Shown here one piece after another: positions 18,456 to 30,189 of a DNA stretch of 64,000 nt. The notes beneath the pieces are model-generated. The model worked only from the letters and a program-made list of their open reading frames with translations, was not told the origin of the DNA and ran no database searches. Numbering within the stretch: position 1 is the first letter of the stretch; every line of letters starts with the position of its first letter. The stretch covers positions 1 through 64,000 of the forward strand of contig CAJIZI010000002.1 in NCBI GenBank assembly GCA_905181885.1. Direction: 5' to 3'. Made by a program: the position numbers and the translations under genes. This DNA is from an uncultured Gammaproteobacteria bacterium. GTDB lineage: Bacteria; Pseudomonadota; Gammaproteobacteria; Nitrosococcales; Methylophagaceae.

Positions 18456-19718
18456 TTAAGGTAACAAGATCACACTTGCAACAGTTTGAAATGAGCCAAA
18501 GATGACGACCCTATCTCCTTTTCTTGCATTGGCCATTGCCTCTCTATAGGCATTTGGAACACTATCAAAAGTATTGATCTTAACATCGTCAATAACCCCT
18601 TTTAATTTCAATGCTAAAGTATCAGCACTCATTCCACGACTGCCTGATAACCCCGCAATATACCAGTCGTCTATCGCAGGTTTAAGGATAGCGGAAACCG
18701 TTGACGCTTCCTTATCTTTTAACATGGCTAGGACCCCAATAGTACGGCCTTGAAAACCAGATCCTGTTAATAATTCAACTAAGCTTAAGGCGCCTTGCTC
18801 ATTATGTGTCACATCAAAAATGCGAAGTACGGCTCCAGGAACTTGTTGAAAACGACCAGCTAGTAATACTTCTATTAAACCTTTTTCTATCTGAGGCTGG
18901 GAAATGTTAAAGCCTTGCTCTATTAACAAACTAATGACTTGTAAAACAGCAGCAGCATTTTGTAGTTGATAACGGCCTGTTAATGCTGGGTGAGGTAACT
19001 TTCTCCAAGAAATAATTTCATTTGACCAATGCCATTGTTGCGAATCATATTGATAATTAAAATCAACTGTTGCTACAGAAATATGAGCACTTAACTCATT
19101 TGCATAGTTTATTAATGACTCGGGTGGTTTCTCAGCACAGACTAATGGCTTATTAGCTCTTATAATTCCTGCTTTTTCGAAACCAATGGTCTCACGATCG
19201 TGCCCTAACCATTGGATATGATCTAGGCTAATAGGTGTAATTAATGCAATATCGGCATCGAATAAGTTCACCGCATCTAAACGACCGCCCATGCCTACTT
19301 CTAAAATAGCGATATCAATCGCTTTGTTACAAAAAATATTAACAGCTGCTAATGTGGAAAACTCAAAGTAAGTGAGTGAAATGCCATCTCTCGCTTGATC
19401 AATTTCTTCAAAAGCTTCAGATATTAACCGATCATCGCAAGCCTCTCCATCAACTACAATACGTTCGTTATAATTAATTAAGTGCGGAGACGTATAAGCA
19501 CCAGTGCGATAACCTGCCGCACGTAAAATGGAATCGAGCATAGCAACAGATGAACCTTTACCATTGGTGCCGGCAACAGTAATAACTTTAAAGGGTAAAG
19601 TGGCTTTCCCTTTCAGCTGCTGCCAAACCTGCCTGACTCTTTCAAGGCCAGGATCAACTTCAGTGAAGTGGAGCTTTTCCTGCCAAGCCAGCCATTCTGG
19701 CAAGGTTTGAAATCGCAT
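18456..19718 (-). CDS. folC: Folylpolyglutamate synthase/dihydrofolate synthase
   Basis: VITVAGTNGKGSSVAMLDSILRAAGYRTGAYTSPHL. Confidence 0.95.
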   Translation of the reverse strand: MRFQTLPEWLAWQEKLHFTEVDPGLERVRQVWQQLKGKATLPFKVITVAGTNGKGSSVAMLDSILRAAGYRTGAYTSPHLINYNERIVVDGEACDDRLISEAFEEIDQARDGISLTYFEFSTLAAVNIFCNKAIDIAILEVGMGGRLDAVNLFDADIALITPISLDHIQWLGHDRETIGFEKAGIIRANKPLVCAEKPPESLINYANELSAHISVATVDFNYQYDSQQWHWSNEIISWRKLPHPALTGRYQLQNAAAVLQVISLLIEQGFNISQPQIEKGLIEVLLAGRFQQVPGAVLRIFDVTHNEQGALSLVELLTGSGFQGRTIGVLAMLKDKEASTVSAILKPAIDDWYIAGLSGSRGMSADTLALKLKGVIDDVKINTFDSVPNAYREAMANARKGDRVVIFGSFQTVASVILLP

Positions 19719-19731
19719 CCTTTATCTAAAT

Positions 19732-20589
19732 TTAAGCAACGTCACGTTTTTGTAACACCGATAACATTTTTGATAGACGATCACGCATATCTCGTCTATC
19801 AATAATCATGTCAACAGCACCGTGTTCTAGTAAAAACTCACTACGTTGAAAACCTTCAGGTAATGTTTCCCGAACTGTTTGTTCAATAACTCTTGGGCCT
19901 GCAAACCCAATTAATGCTTTTGGCTCTGCAATGTTAATGTCACCTAGCATTGCTAAGCTTGCTGATACGCCGCCCATCGTCGGATCAGTTAAAACAGAAA
20001 CAAAAGGCACGCCAGCCTTACTCAACTGCGCTAATATTGCGCTGGTTTTCGCCATTTGCATCAGTGAAAACAAACCTTCTTGCATACGGGCTCCACCGCT
20101 GGCAGCAAAACATATCAATGGTACTTTCTTTTCTAGAGCAACTTTAGCAGCTCGTACAAACTTCTCGCCAACGACTGAGCCCATCGAGCCAGCCATAAAG
20201 CTAAAGTCAAATGAAACCACAACAACAGGTAAGCTATTGATCATACCTTCCATCGCTAGTAAAGCATCCTTTTCGCCCGTGGTTTTTTGAGCCTGCGATA
20301 AACGATCTTTATATTTTTTACTATCTTTAAACTTTAATGTATCAATAGATTGCATATCTGCTGCAATTTCCTGACGGCCAGCTTTATCTAAAAAGCTTTC
20401 AAGCCGAGTGCGGGCTGTCACCCGATGGTGATGATCACATTTAGGACAAACATGTAAATTACGCACAAGTTCAGCGCGATATAGAACACTTTCACAACTT
20501 GGGCATTTACACCAAACCCCCTCAGGTACAGATCTACTTCGCACAGTTGTACGTATTTTTGAAGGCAGTATCTTTTCAAACCAACTCAT
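19732..20589 (-). CDS. accD: Acetyl-CoA carboxylase carboxyltransferase beta subunit
   Basis: [41 protein letters not shown] with zinc finger; [23 protein letters not shown]. Confidence 0.97.
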   Translation of the reverse strand: MSWFEKILPSKIRTTVRSRSVPEGVWCKCPSCESVLYRAELVRNLHVCPKCDHHHRVTARTRLESFLDKAGRQEIAADMQSIDTLKFKDSKKYKDRLSQAQKTTGEKDALLAMEGMINSLPVVVVSFDFSFMAGSMGSVVGEKFVRAAKVALEKKVPLICFAASGGARMQEGLFSLMQMAKTSAILAQLSKAGVPFVSVLTDPTMGGVSASLAMLGDINIAEPKALIGFAGPRVIEQTVRETLPEGFQRSEFLLEHGAVDMIIDRRDMRDRLSKMLSVLQKRDVA

Positions 20590-20620
20590 TTTTGTTACCT
20601 TTAAAAGTTCTATCCATCAA

Positions 20621-21457
20621 TTATTTTTTCATGTCTTTAATATCAATAGCAACCCGCATATCTGCAACCAACTCTGATACAGTTGCTGGAAGCAACTCTG
20701 GTGTCTTTTCATGCTCAGCTATACAATTTACTAATGTACTTCCTACAACAACACCATCAGCGACCTCTGATACTAACGCCGCTGACTGACCATCTCGAAT
20801 ACCGAAGCCAACACCAACTGGTAAGTCAGTATATTGTCGCAGTATATTAAGCTTTTCTCCTAATTCAGATGCGTCAATAGAAGCAGAACCTGTCACACCT
20901 TTAAGAGATACATAGTAAATAAACCCTTTTGCATGTGTGGCAATCGACGTCATCCGCGCTTTTGTTGTAGTCGGTGCCACAAGAAAAATAGTGTCTATGC
21001 CATGCTTATTCATAATGGGTAAGAAAATATCTGACTCTTCTGGCGGCATATCTACAGTCAATATTCCATCAACACCCGCTTTCTCCGCATGCTCAGCAAA
21101 CTGCTCATAACCCATAGCTTCAAGAGGATTAGCATACCCCATCAAAATAACCGGTGTTATTGTATCTTTTTCTCTAAATTGTGCCACCATCTCTATCACT
21201 TTCTGTATCGACACATCATTTTTTAAAGCACGTTCACATGCTTTTTGAATTGCAGGGCCATCTGACATTGGATCTGAGAAAGGCACGCCTAATTCGAGTA
21301 AGTTTGCTCCAGCCTCTACAAAAGCATGAAGCATCGGTACAGTTACCCATGGCTCAGGATCTCCTGCTGTGATGTAGGGTATTAAAGCAGTCTTCCCATC
21401 TAGTTTTAACTGTGCAAAGCATTCACTAATACGACTCATTTTCACTGACCCCTTCAA
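20621..21457 (-). CDS. trpA: Tryptophan synthase alpha subunit
   Basis: [32 protein letters not shown]. Start probably MSRISECF, slightly inside the ORF. Confidence 0.96.
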   Translation of the reverse strand: MKGSVKMSRISECFAQLKLDGKTALIPYITAGDPEPWVTVPMLHAFVEAGANLLELGVPFSDPMSDGPAIQKACERALKNDVSIQKVIEMVAQFREKDTITPVILMGYANPLEAMGYEQFAEHAEKAGVDGILTVDMPPEESDIFLPIMNKHGIDTIFLVAPTTTKARMTSIATHAKGFIYYVSLKGVTGSASIDASELGEKLNILRQYTDLPVGVGFGIRDGQSAALVSEVADGVVVGSTLVNCIAEHEKTPELLPATVSELVADMRVAIDIKDMKK

Positions 21458-22673
21458 TTTTCAAGCCAGCTATTGAAGCGACTGTATGCATATCTTTATC
21501 ACCACGACCTGACAAATTCACCAAAATGGACTGTTCTTCACTCATCGATGCAGCAAGTTTATTGACATAAGCTAATGCATGACTTGTTTCAAGGGCAGGA
21601 ATAATACCTTCTGTTCGCGTTAAATCATGAAAGGCTTGTAATGCTTCATCATCTGTCACTGAAACATATTCGGCACGGCCGATATCCTTTAACCAAGCAT
21701 GCTCAGGGCCCACTCCTGGATAATCTAAACCTGCTGAAATCGAATGTGTTCCTGTTATCTGTCCTTGCTCATCTTGTATTAAATAAGTCCTGTTCCCATG
21801 CAGCACACCCGGAGTTCCCGCACACAATGCAGCTGAATGTTTTCCTGTTTCTATACCAAGCCCAGCACCCTCGACCCCATACATAGCAACAGACTCATCA
21901 TTAATAAAAGGATGAAATAAGCCTATCGCGTTAGACCCTCCACCGATACAGGCAACTAATGCATCAGGTAACTTGCCTGTAGAAGCGAGCATTTGCTGGC
22001 GTGCTTCACGGCCTATGACCGTTTGAAAGTCACGCACCATAGCAGGATATGGGTGTGGTCCAGCTACTGTACCAATAATGTAAAACGTATCATCAACATT
22101 AGTAACCCAGTCACGTAGAGCTTCATTCAAAGCATCTTTCAGCGTTTTAGAACCAGACTCAACAGGTATAACCTCTGCACCTAGTAACTTCATACGATAA
22201 ACGTTCATAGATTGGCGCTTCACATCTTCTGCGCCCATGTAAACAACACACTCCATACCTAAGCGTGCTGCAACAGTTGCGCTAGCAACGCCATGCTGAC
22301 CTGCACCTGTTTCAGCGATAATACGTTTTTTACCCATACGCTTTGCTAATAAGGCTTGACCAATCGTATTATTTATCTTGTGTGCACCAGTGTGGTTTAA
22401 ATCTTCACGCTTTAAGTAAATCTTTGCACCACCAATTTTTTTAGACCAGTTTTCTGCATAATAAACTGGTGAAGGACGGCCTACAAACTCGGCTAAATCC
22501 TTATCCATTTCGGCTTGGAAATCAGCGTCATTTTTGTAGAGTTCGTATGCCTCTTCCAAAGAATGAATGGCATTCATTAAAGTCTCACCGACAAAACGAC
22601 CACCATATGGACCAAAATGACCTTTTTCATCCGGATAAGTGTCGTAATAATTACTGTCTATCTTTTCAGCCAT
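21426..22673 (-). CDS. trpB: Tryptophan synthase beta subunit
   Basis: [41 protein letters not shown]. Confidence 0.97.
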   Translation of the reverse strand: MAEKIDSNYYDTYPDEKGHFGPYGGRFVGETLMNAIHSLEEAYELYKNDADFQAEMDKDLAEFVGRPSPVYYAENWSKKIGGAKIYLKREDLNHTGAHKINNTIGQALLAKRMGKKRIIAETGAGQHGVASATVAARLGMECVVYMGAEDVKRQSMNVYRMKLLGAEVIPVESGSKTLKDALNEALRDWVTNVDDTFYIIGTVAGPHPYPAMVRDFQTVIGREARQQMLASTGKLPDALVACIGGGSNAIGLFHPFINDESVAMYGVEGAGLGIETGKHSAALCAGTPGVLHGNRTYLIQDEQGQITGTHSISAGLDYPGVGPEHAWLKDIGRAEYVSVTDDEALQAFHDLTRTEGIIPALETSHALAYVNKLAASMSEEQSILVNLSGRGDKDMHTVASIAGLKIEGVSENESY

Positions 22674-23280
22674 TTTTTACCTCTTGCATAAAAGCGTTTA
22701 TTTTTTTTTGAGCTTTAATACCTTTGTCTTCTTCAACACCTCCGCTCACATCAACGGCAAAGGGTTGAACACGTTTTATTGCCTCTCCTACATTCTCAGC
22801 TGTTAAACCACCCGCAAGAATAATAGGTTTATCTATTTTTTTTATCATGGACCAATCAAAGGTCTGGCCAGTGCCACCCTGTACGCCAGGCTGATAGCTA
22901 TCTAATAGCAAAGCACAAGCATCATCATAAATTTCTGCTTGTGCAGCTAAATCTATTCCCTCACGCATTCTAATTGCTTTAAGGTATGGCCGCGAAAATT
23001 GTGCACAGTACTCTTGGCTTTCGTTACCATGAAACTGCAATATGTCAATCGGTAATGCCGCAAGACAATCATTGACAGTACTAGCAGCAGCATCCACAAA
23101 TAGTGCCACAACACTTACAAAGGGCGGCAAAACAGCCACAATCTTTTTTGCTTGCGCAATTGTCACGGCTCTGGGACTCGCCTCGAAAAAAACCAAACCG
23201 ATCGCATCAACGCCCATTTCAGCAGCAAATTCAGCATCTTGGCATCTCGTAATGCCACAAATCTTTACACGTGTTCTCAT
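22666..23280 (-). CDS. trpF: Phosphoribosylanthranilate isomerase
   Basis: [58 protein letters not shown]. Confidence 0.96.
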   Translation of the reverse strand: MRTRVKICGITRCQDAEFAAEMGVDAIGLVFFEASPRAVTIAQAKKIVAVLPPFVSVVALFVDAAASTVNDCLAALPIDILQFHGNESQEYCAQFSRPYLKAIRMREGIDLAAQAEIYDDACALLLDSYQPGVQGGTGQTFDWSMIKKIDKPIILAGGLTAENVGEAIKRVQPFAVDVSGGVEEDKGIKAQKKINAFMQEVKNG

Positions 23281-23315
23281 GAATTTAGTCTGAGATAAAA
23301 ATCTAAAATACTACT

Positions 23316-24098
23316 CTACCAGACCACTGGGAAAGTCGACACTGTAGGAAATGCGTATTCGGTAGGATAATGAGCATTAACGAAATAAAGGCCTTCTGGT
23401 GGTGAAGTTACCCCACCTTGTGTCCTATCACGACTCTCCAAGACATCTAATGCCCATGAAACCGGCTGCCTACCGTCACCTATAGGCACTAACACACCTA
23501 CAATATTTCGTACCATATGATGTAAAAAAGACTGTGCTTTAACATCAATAGCAATACAATCACCTTGCTTAGAGACTTTAATATATTCCATTGTTTTGAC
23601 TGGATCATGAGCCTGACATTCTTTAGCTCTAAAAGCAGAAAAGTCATGATGGCCCACCATCAAATTTGCTGCTTCTTGCATAAGTTTTATATCTAGAGAC
23701 TGAGTGTACCACCACATTTTATTATGATGAATTGAGGAGCGACTGACACGGTTCAGTATAAGGTAACGATAACTACGACTGATTGCCGAAAAACGGGCGC
23801 TGAAGTTCTCCCCTACTGACTTGGCCCATGTCACATTAACATCCTTTGGTAGGTGAGTATTCAACCCTAATATCCAATTACGCTGTTCACGCTCAGCTTT
23901 TGTATCAAAATGTACAACCTGCTGCAATGCATGCACACCAGAATCAGTTCTACCTGCAGCTACTGTCTTTACTTCATGGTTCGCAACATAACTAATTGCT
24001 TCAATTAAGCAGCCCTGTACTGTTCTTTGCTTTGGTTGCACTTGCCAACCATTGAACTTCGTACCATCGTATTCGAGACCTAATGCTATTCGACCCAT
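23316..24098 (-). CDS. truA: tRNA pseudouridine(38-40) synthase
   Basis: ALGLEYDGTKFNGWQVQPKQRTVQGCLIEA; AAGRTDSGVHALQQVVHF. Confidence 0.96.
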   Translation of the reverse strand: MGRIALGLEYDGTKFNGWQVQPKQRTVQGCLIEAISYVANHEVKTVAAGRTDSGVHALQQVVHFDTKAEREQRNWILGLNTHLPKDVNVTWAKSVGENFSARFSAISRSYRYLILNRVSRSSIHHNKMWWYTQSLDIKLMQEAANLMVGHHDFSAFRAKECQAHDPVKTMEYIKVSKQGDCIAIDVKAQSFLHHMVRNIVGVLVPIGDGRQPVSWALDVLESRDRTQGGVTSPPEGLYFVNAHYPTEYAFPTVSTFPVVW

Positions 24099-24112
24099 TA
24101 AAAACCTACTTT

Positions 24113-25150
24113 TTACAAATATTTTTCTACTAATACTTCCGCTATTTGTACGCTATTCAATGCTGCACCTTTACGCACATTGTCAGCTACAACCCATAAG
24201 TTTAATCCCTTCGGGTGTGAGATATCTTCACGAATACGGCCTACATAAACATTATCCTCTCCTTGCGCATCACTTGCTGCCGTTGGATAACCGCCATCTT
24301 CGTGAGTATCAACTAACGTTATACCTTTAAAATCAGCTAATAACTTTTTAGCGTCAGCCGCTGTGATTTTGTCGCGTGTTTCAATATGAATAGCTTCAGA
24401 GTGGCCATAAAAAACAGGAACTCTCACGGCAGTTGGGTTAACAACGATACGAGCATCGCCCATAATCTTTTTCGTTTCCCAAACCATTTTCATTTCTTCT
24501 TTTGTATAGCCATTTTCTTCAAAAGAGTCTATCTGAGGTAATACATTAAATGCGATTCGCTTAGGATAAACATGGTTTTCTGTGGGTCTCCCATTCAATA
24601 AATCTTGTGTTTGTTTTGCTAATTCATCTATAGCCGGTTTGCCCGAACCTGAGACAGCTTGATATGTACATACGTTAATACGCTCGATTCCTACAGCATC
24701 ATAGATTGGCTTTAAGGCTACTACCATCTGTATAGTCGAGCAATTCGGGTTAGCTATGATCCCACGCTTTGTATAATCAGCAATCGCTTCAGGGTTGACT
24801 TCCGGAACGACCAATGGAACATCATCTACATACCGGAACTCAGATGTATTATCTATAACAATACAGCCCGCTGCTGCTGCAATTGGTGCATATTCTTTAG
24901 AAACACTCGCCCCTGGTGAAAACAGGCCAATTTGTACTTTCGAAAAATCGAATGAGGCTAAGTCTTCAACCCTAATAGCTCGGTTACCAAACTCGACAGT
25001 AGTCCCTGCTGAACGAGCACTCGCGAGAGCATAAATTTTACCTACTGGGAAATTCCGCTGATGTAAAATATCTAACATTGCTTCACCAACGGCACCCGTT
25101 GCACCTACAACAGCCACATCTACTTTTTTAGTCAACATTTCACCTATCAT
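24113..25150 (-). CDS. asd: Aspartate-semialdehyde dehydrogenase
   Basis: [35 protein letters not shown]. Confidence 0.96.
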   Translation of the reverse strand: MIGEMLTKKVDVAVVGATGAVGEAMLDILHQRNFPVGKIYALASARSAGTTVEFGNRAIRVEDLASFDFSKVQIGLFSPGASVSKEYAPIAAAAGCIVIDNTSEFRYVDDVPLVVPEVNPEAIADYTKRGIIANPNCSTIQMVVALKPIYDAVGIERINVCTYQAVSGSGKPAIDELAKQTQDLLNGRPTENHVYPKRIAFNVLPQIDSFEENGYTKEEMKMVWETKKIMGDARIVVNPTAVRVPVFYGHSEAIHIETRDKITAADAKKLLADFKGITLVDTHEDGGYPTAASDAQGEDNVYVGRIREDISHPKGLNLWVVADNVRKGAALNSVQIAEVLVEKYL

Positions 25151-26225
25151 TTGAATTTAATACTGCAACAACTGCATCGCCCATTTCTACTGTGCCAATA
25201 AGTTTCATACCCTCAGAAAAAATATCTGCTGTACGGTATCCTTGATCTAGAACGACACTAACTGCAGTCTCGACCATATCCGCAATTTCTCCTTCATCCA
25301 AGCTATACCGCAACATCATCGCCACTGATAAAATAGTTGCTAATGGATTTGCAGTGTTTTTTCCAGCAATATCTGGCGCAGAACCATGAATAGGCTCATA
25401 CATACCCTTGCTGTTTTCATCTAATGAGGCCGAGGGCAACATACCAATTGAACCCGTCAACATAGATGCACAGTCAGACAATATATCCCCAAACATATTA
25501 GTCGTAACCATGACATCAAACTGTTTCGGCTCTCGAACAAGCTGCATCGCTGCATTATCAACATACATATGACTTAATTCAATATCACTAAAATCTTTTG
25601 ACAGGTTGATCATCGTCTCTCGCCATAGCTCTGTTGACTCAAGTACATTAGCTTTGTCCACAGAACATACTCGCCCTTGACGTTTTCTAGCAATATCAAA
25701 AGCCACTTTACCAATACGAATTACTTCGCTCTCACGGTAAACGAGAGTATTAAAGCCTTCTTTCTCTCCACTAGGTAAGGTTCGGATACCCCTCGGCTTA
25801 CCAAAATAAATCCCCCCCGTAAGTTCTCGTACAATCATTATGTCTAAACCTGAAACTATTTCAGCCTTTAAGCTTGAAGCATCTGCTAGTTGTGGGTACA
25901 AGATGGCTGGGCGTAAATTTGCAAATAAATTTAACTCACTACGAATGCCCAACAAACCTTTTTCAGGACGAACACTTATATCAAGTGATTCCCATTTATA
26001 TCCACCAACAGCACCTAATAAAATAGCATCTGCATCATCAGCAATTGCTAATGTTTCTTTGGGTAGTGGTGAGCCTGTTTCATCATAAGCGGCACCTCCA
26101 ATCAAACCATACTCAAGCTCTATATCTAAACCCTTTAACTGTAAAGCTTTTAAAACTTTAACTGCTTCTGCAACAATTTCTGGTCCAATTCCATCACCGG
26201 GTAAGACTGCAATTTTTTTTGTCAT
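25140..26225 (-). CDS. leuB: 3-isopropylmalate dehydrogenase
   Basis: [54 protein letters not shown]. Confidence 0.97.
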   Translation of the reverse strand: MTKKIAVLPGDGIGPEIVAEAVKVLKALQLKGLDIELEYGLIGGAAYDETGSPLPKETLAIADDADAILLGAVGGYKWESLDISVRPEKGLLGIRSELNLFANLRPAILYPQLADASSLKAEIVSGLDIMIVRELTGGIYFGKPRGIRTLPSGEKEGFNTLVYRESEVIRIGKVAFDIARKRQGRVCSVDKANVLESTELWRETMINLSKDFSDIELSHMYVDNAAMQLVREPKQFDVMVTTNMFGDILSDCASMLTGSIGMLPSASLDENSKGMYEPIHGSAPDIAGKNTANPLATILSVAMMLRYSLDEGEIADMVETAVSVVLDQGYRTADIFSEGMKLIGTVEMGDAVVAVLNSNDR

Positions 26226-26270
26226 TGTTTATTCTTATGCTCTATTTGAATTTAAAGTACAGCTTGATTA

Positions 26271-26918
26271 CTAGTTTATCGAAGGAAATAACCATGGTGC
26301 TTCATGTTTCCTTCGCTCTTCATAAGCCTTTATTTCATCAATATGCCCCAGAGTTAACCCAATATCATCTAGTCCTTTTATCAAACAATCCTTTTTGAAC
26401 GCATCGATCTCAAAAACTAATTTTGAACCGTCAGGTGTAGTAATAGTTTGGTTTGGTAAGTCTACTTTAAGTTTATAGCCGGGTTGTGCTGCGACAGCAT
26501 TAAATAAATTCTCCACAACCATTTCTTCTAACTCGACAGCTAAAATTCCATTCTTACTGGTGTTATTAAAGAAGATATCAGCAAAACTAGAGGCAATAAC
26601 AACTCTGATACCAAAATCTTCTAATGCCCAAACTGCATGTTCCCGACTAGAACCACAACCAAAATTTTCACGCGTCAATAAAATGCTACCACCTGCATAG
26701 CGGGGAGAATTGAGAACAAATTCAGTGTTAAGTGGGCGAAATTCACATGACTCACCCGGCTTACCTAGATCTAAGTAACGCCATTCATCAAACAGGTTAG
26801 GACCAAAACCACTACGCTTTATCGACTTTAAAAATTGTTTAGGAATAATCGCATCCGTGTCCACATTGGGTCTATCAATGGGTATAACTATGCCGTCTTG
26901 AAGTGTAAATGGTTGCAT
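26271..26918 (-). CDS. leuD: 3-isopropylmalate dehydratase small subunit
   Basis: [37 protein letters not shown]. Confidence 0.97.
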   Translation of the reverse strand: MQPFTLQDGIVIPIDRPNVDTDAIIPKQFLKSIKRSGFGPNLFDEWRYLDLGKPGESCEFRPLNTEFVLNSPRYAGGSILLTRENFGCGSSREHAVWALEDFGIRVVIASSFADIFFNNTSKNGILAVELEEMVVENLFNAVAAQPGYKLKVDLPNQTITTPDGSKLVFEIDAFKKDCLIKGLDDIGLTLGHIDEIKAYEERRKHEAPWLFPSIN

Positions 26919-27048
26919 TGGATTATCTTTCTTAATTTAAATGAGAAAAGTCTACTTTCGTATTTGAAAGAGAAACAAGTATATCAACTAAAAGCGTTGT
27001 TATTGACCTTTAAAATCCATAAATAGCTTTCTTACCAGCTCTCAACCT

Positions 27049-29211
27049 TTAATCAAGGTTCTTTAAAGTCATTTTTCTGTGTTTTTTTCTAAAGTAAATC
27101 ATGCCACCCGGGAGAATCAAGGCAATAATTATAAAAAATAAAATAGCTAATGGCCATATAATCGGCTGATTCCAAACTTGCTGCAGCTCATAACGCTTTT
27201 CAGCATCAATTCGACGATATTTCATCAAATTATTAGCCATTAGGTTTGGCTTTACATTCTTATTCCAAGCATGAAAAAGCGAAAATTGTTTAGGATGATA
27301 GCCCCAGACCCAAGGTGCATCCTCAGCCAAGATCTCTAACATCCGGTCAATTAAAGCCTGTCTTTCATAATTATTAGGCATAACCCGCATTTGTTCAAAT
27401 AAGCGATCAAACTCAGAATTTTGATAGTTTGCTGCATTTTCTCCACTTGATAAGGCTTTACTATTCGGGCCATATAGTAAGAAGAAGAAATTTTCTGGAT
27501 CAGGGTAATCAGCATTCCACCCCCATTGAAATATTTGAGCTTGGCCATTACGCATTTTATCTTGAAAACGATTATAGTCGGTGCTTCTAATCACTAATTG
27601 AACGCCTAACTTTTGAAACTGTTTCCGTAACCAGTCAAATTGTGCTCTTGCTTCAGGACCACTAGAAGGAGCATCAAGGAATAAAGTTAACGGTTCACCA
27701 CTGACAACTGCACGGCCATTTGGATATCCAGCCTCGGCTAGTAACGATCGAGCTTCCTCTATGGGCCTTCGCTTAACCTCGCTCCCTCGCCATTGATAAA
27801 CCTTATCATTTACTCCTGCCTCACCAGTTTTATAACCAAATATTCCCGGGGGAATAGGACCTTGAGCAGCAATTCCTCTCCCATTTAAAAAAATAGAAAT
27901 ATATTCCTCATAATCAATTGCAATTGATATTGCTTGTCGTAATTTACGAGCTTGTTCTGAATTACCGCCAACCACAGCATCTTGCATGTTAAAGCCAGTA
28001 TAGTAAGTGGAAGTGCCAACTGCAGTTCTTAATTGCACGCCTTTTTCTGCCATCTCTTGACTAAGGCCAAAATCACCACCACTGCTAACTTGAATTGCTT
28101 GATCAAAACTATCAGAGCTTATGCCACTAACATCATAATAACCTTGCAAAAATTTGTTCCAATATGATGTTTGTTCTTTTTCTAGTAAAAATACAATTTT
28201 GTCAACAAATGGTATCCGCTTATTAGCATCATCAAGTAAACCATTCTCTGAATCGGAATACTCCCCCTCTGTTGGGTATTGGTCTATTCTATAATAAGGG
28301 TTTTTCTCAAGCACCATTTGACTATTCGGGTCATTTTCTGTGAGTTGGTAAGGCCCTGTCCCGACGGGAAACCAATCCATAGTAATATTGCGCTTTATCA
28401 ACTCTTCTTGCCGATAGAAAAGATCTGCTTCCCACGGGACAGCTGCAAAAAAGGGCATTGCTAGCCAGTAACGTAACTGAGGATATTTCCCATATACTTT
28501 TATTTGATAGCGGTAGCGGTCAACTAGACTGACACCTTCTATTTCAACCCCTTTTATATCTAAAATATCTCCAGACTTGGCTCTGTCTTTAAGTAATTTC
28601 GCATAATCAGATAAGCCTACAATATATTCACTCATCAACCCCAATATAGGTGAGTGAGTTTCAGGGCTTGCTAATCGTTTAATTTGATAAATATAATCTT
28701 CAGCTGTCAACTCTCTAGTACTTTGAAGCTCAAAGTCAGACAAGGTCGAGATACTATCGAGCTCTCTCGGCTGAAGTTGATGGTATAAAAAATCACCATG
28801 CTCATCTGTAACAAATGCGGGGTGAGGTTGAAATTGAATATTGGGTTTAATAGTAATCGTGTAAACACTATAGGCTATATCTCGTCCTGAACCTTCTCCA
28901 ACTATAGCTCTGCCAGTCTCATCAAAATATTCAACTGTAGGTAATGATGTTGCAGTTAAAGGTTCAAGTTCGTATGGTCGCTTAAGATAATGATACTGCA
29001 ATGGCGGCTCATAAATTTGTCCCGTAAAACTAGCCTCATTTGAACTATAGGATCTCGCGGGATCAAGATGTTTTGGGCGTAATGTAAAAGAACTATATAA
29101 AATATTTTCTTTTGCCTGCTCGCTAGAATATGGGGAGTTAACAGCATTTAAATCACAGCCCGTTAAGGCAAGGAACAAAACGACATAAAAGCACGATAAA
29201 AATCGCATCAT
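27049..29211 (-). CDS. Family 5 (peptide-type) ABC transporter solute-binding lipoprotein with C-terminal TM segment
   Basis: Lipobox LALTGCDLN; SBP_bac_5 body; C-terminal WPLAILFFIIIALILPGGMIYFRKKHRK. Confidence 0.85.
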   Translation of the reverse strand: MMRFLSCFYVVLFLALTGCDLNAVNSPYSSEQAKENILYSSFTLRPKHLDPARSYSSNEASFTGQIYEPPLQYHYLKRPYELEPLTATSLPTVEYFDETGRAIVGEGSGRDIAYSVYTITIKPNIQFQPHPAFVTDEHGDFLYHQLQPRELDSISTLSDFELQSTRELTAEDYIYQIKRLASPETHSPILGLMSEYIVGLSDYAKLLKDRAKSGDILDIKGVEIEGVSLVDRYRYQIKVYGKYPQLRYWLAMPFFAAVPWEADLFYRQEELIKRNITMDWFPVGTGPYQLTENDPNSQMVLEKNPYYRIDQYPTEGEYSDSENGLLDDANKRIPFVDKIVFLLEKEQTSYWNKFLQGYYDVSGISSDSFDQAIQVSSGGDFGLSQEMAEKGVQLRTAVGTSTYYTGFNMQDAVVGGNSEQARKLRQAISIAIDYEEYISIFLNGRGIAAQGPIPPGIFGYKTGEAGVNDKVYQWRGSEVKRRPIEEARSLLAEAGYPNGRAVVSGEPLTLFLDAPSSGPEARAQFDWLRKQFQKLGVQLVIRSTDYNRFQDKMRNGQAQIFQWGWNADYPDPENFFFLLYGPNSKALSSGENAANYQNSEFDRLFEQMRVMPNNYERQALIDRMLEILAEDAPWVWGYHPKQFSLFHAWNKNVKPNLMANNLMKYRRIDAEKRYELQQVWNQPIIWPLAILFFIIIALILPGGMIYFRKKHRKMTLKNLD

Positions 29212-29332
29212 AAGATAAACCCATTCTAATAGTGAAGTTATTATAAACGGTTCAGAGGGTTACTGCCCGTTTCAGAAACAGGTAGACTAGGCGAGTTTTA
29301 TTCGTTTATTTGTTAATTTTAGGAGACTACCC

Positions 29333-30121
29333 ATGGGGTTTTTACAAGGCAAACGCGTTTTAATTGTTGGTGTTGCCAGTCCGCGTTCTATTGCTGCTGG
29401 CATTGCTCTAGCAATGGCACGTGAAGGTGCTGAAATTGCCTTCACATATCAAACTGATAAACTCAAATCTCGTGTTGAAAAAATTGCTGCTGAGTGTAAT
29501 GCAGACCCTACATTACTGTTCCCATGCGATGTTGCTAGTGACGACCAAATTTCTCAAGTCTTTGCAAAGCTTGGCCAGCACTGGGACGGTCTAGACATTA
29601 TTATCCACTCTGTCGGTTTTGCACCCAGAGAACAGCTTCAAGGAAGCTACGTTGATAGTGTTACACGAGAAGGTTTTGCCACAGCCCTTGATATCAGTGC
29701 ATATAGCTTTGCAGCATTAGCTAAAGCCGGAAAAGGCATGATGGCAGGTCGCAATGGCTCCTTACTAACTCTCAGCTACCTGGGTGCTGTGCGTGCTATA
29801 GATAATTACAATGTAATGGGAGTGGCTAAGGCCAGCTTAGAAGCTAACGTCCGTTATATGGCCTATTCCCTAGGGGAACAAGGTATCCGAGTCAATGCCA
29901 TATCCGCTGGGCCCATCAAGACCCTAGCCTCAGCAGGCATTAATGATTTTGGCAAAATGCTGGCCTATGGCGAACGTAATTCACCGCTTCGTCGTAATGT
30001 CACGATTGAAGAAGTTGGTAATGTGGCCGCTTTCTTGTGTTCCGACCTAGCATCAGGTATCACCGGTGAAATTACTTATGTAGATGCAGGTTACAATATT
30101 GTTGGTATCGGTGATAAGTAA
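29333..30121 (+). CDS. fabI: Enoyl-[acyl-carrier-protein] reductase (NADH)
   Basis: [59 protein letters not shown]. Confidence 0.96.
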   Translation: MGFLQGKRVLIVGVASPRSIAAGIALAMAREGAEIAFTYQTDKLKSRVEKIAAECNADPTLLFPCDVASDDQISQVFAKLGQHWDGLDIIIHSVGFAPREQLQGSYVDSVTREGFATALDISAYSFAALAKAGKGMMAGRNGSLLTLSYLGAVRAIDNYNVMGVAKASLEANVRYMAYSLGEQGIRVNAISAGPIKTLASAGINDFGKMLAYGERNSPLRRNVTIEEVGNVAAFLCSDLASGITGEITYVDAGYNIVGIGDK

Positions 30122-30140
30122 CAACATTAATATGTTCCAT

Positions 30141-30169
30141 AAAAAAAAGGCGCCACAGGCGCCTTTTTT
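30141..30169. terminator. Bidirectional intrinsic terminator between fabI and ppiD
   Basis: aaaaaaaaggcgccacaggcgcctttttt. Confidence 0.85.
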
Positions 30170-30189
30170 CTTAGATGTATACCAAATTG

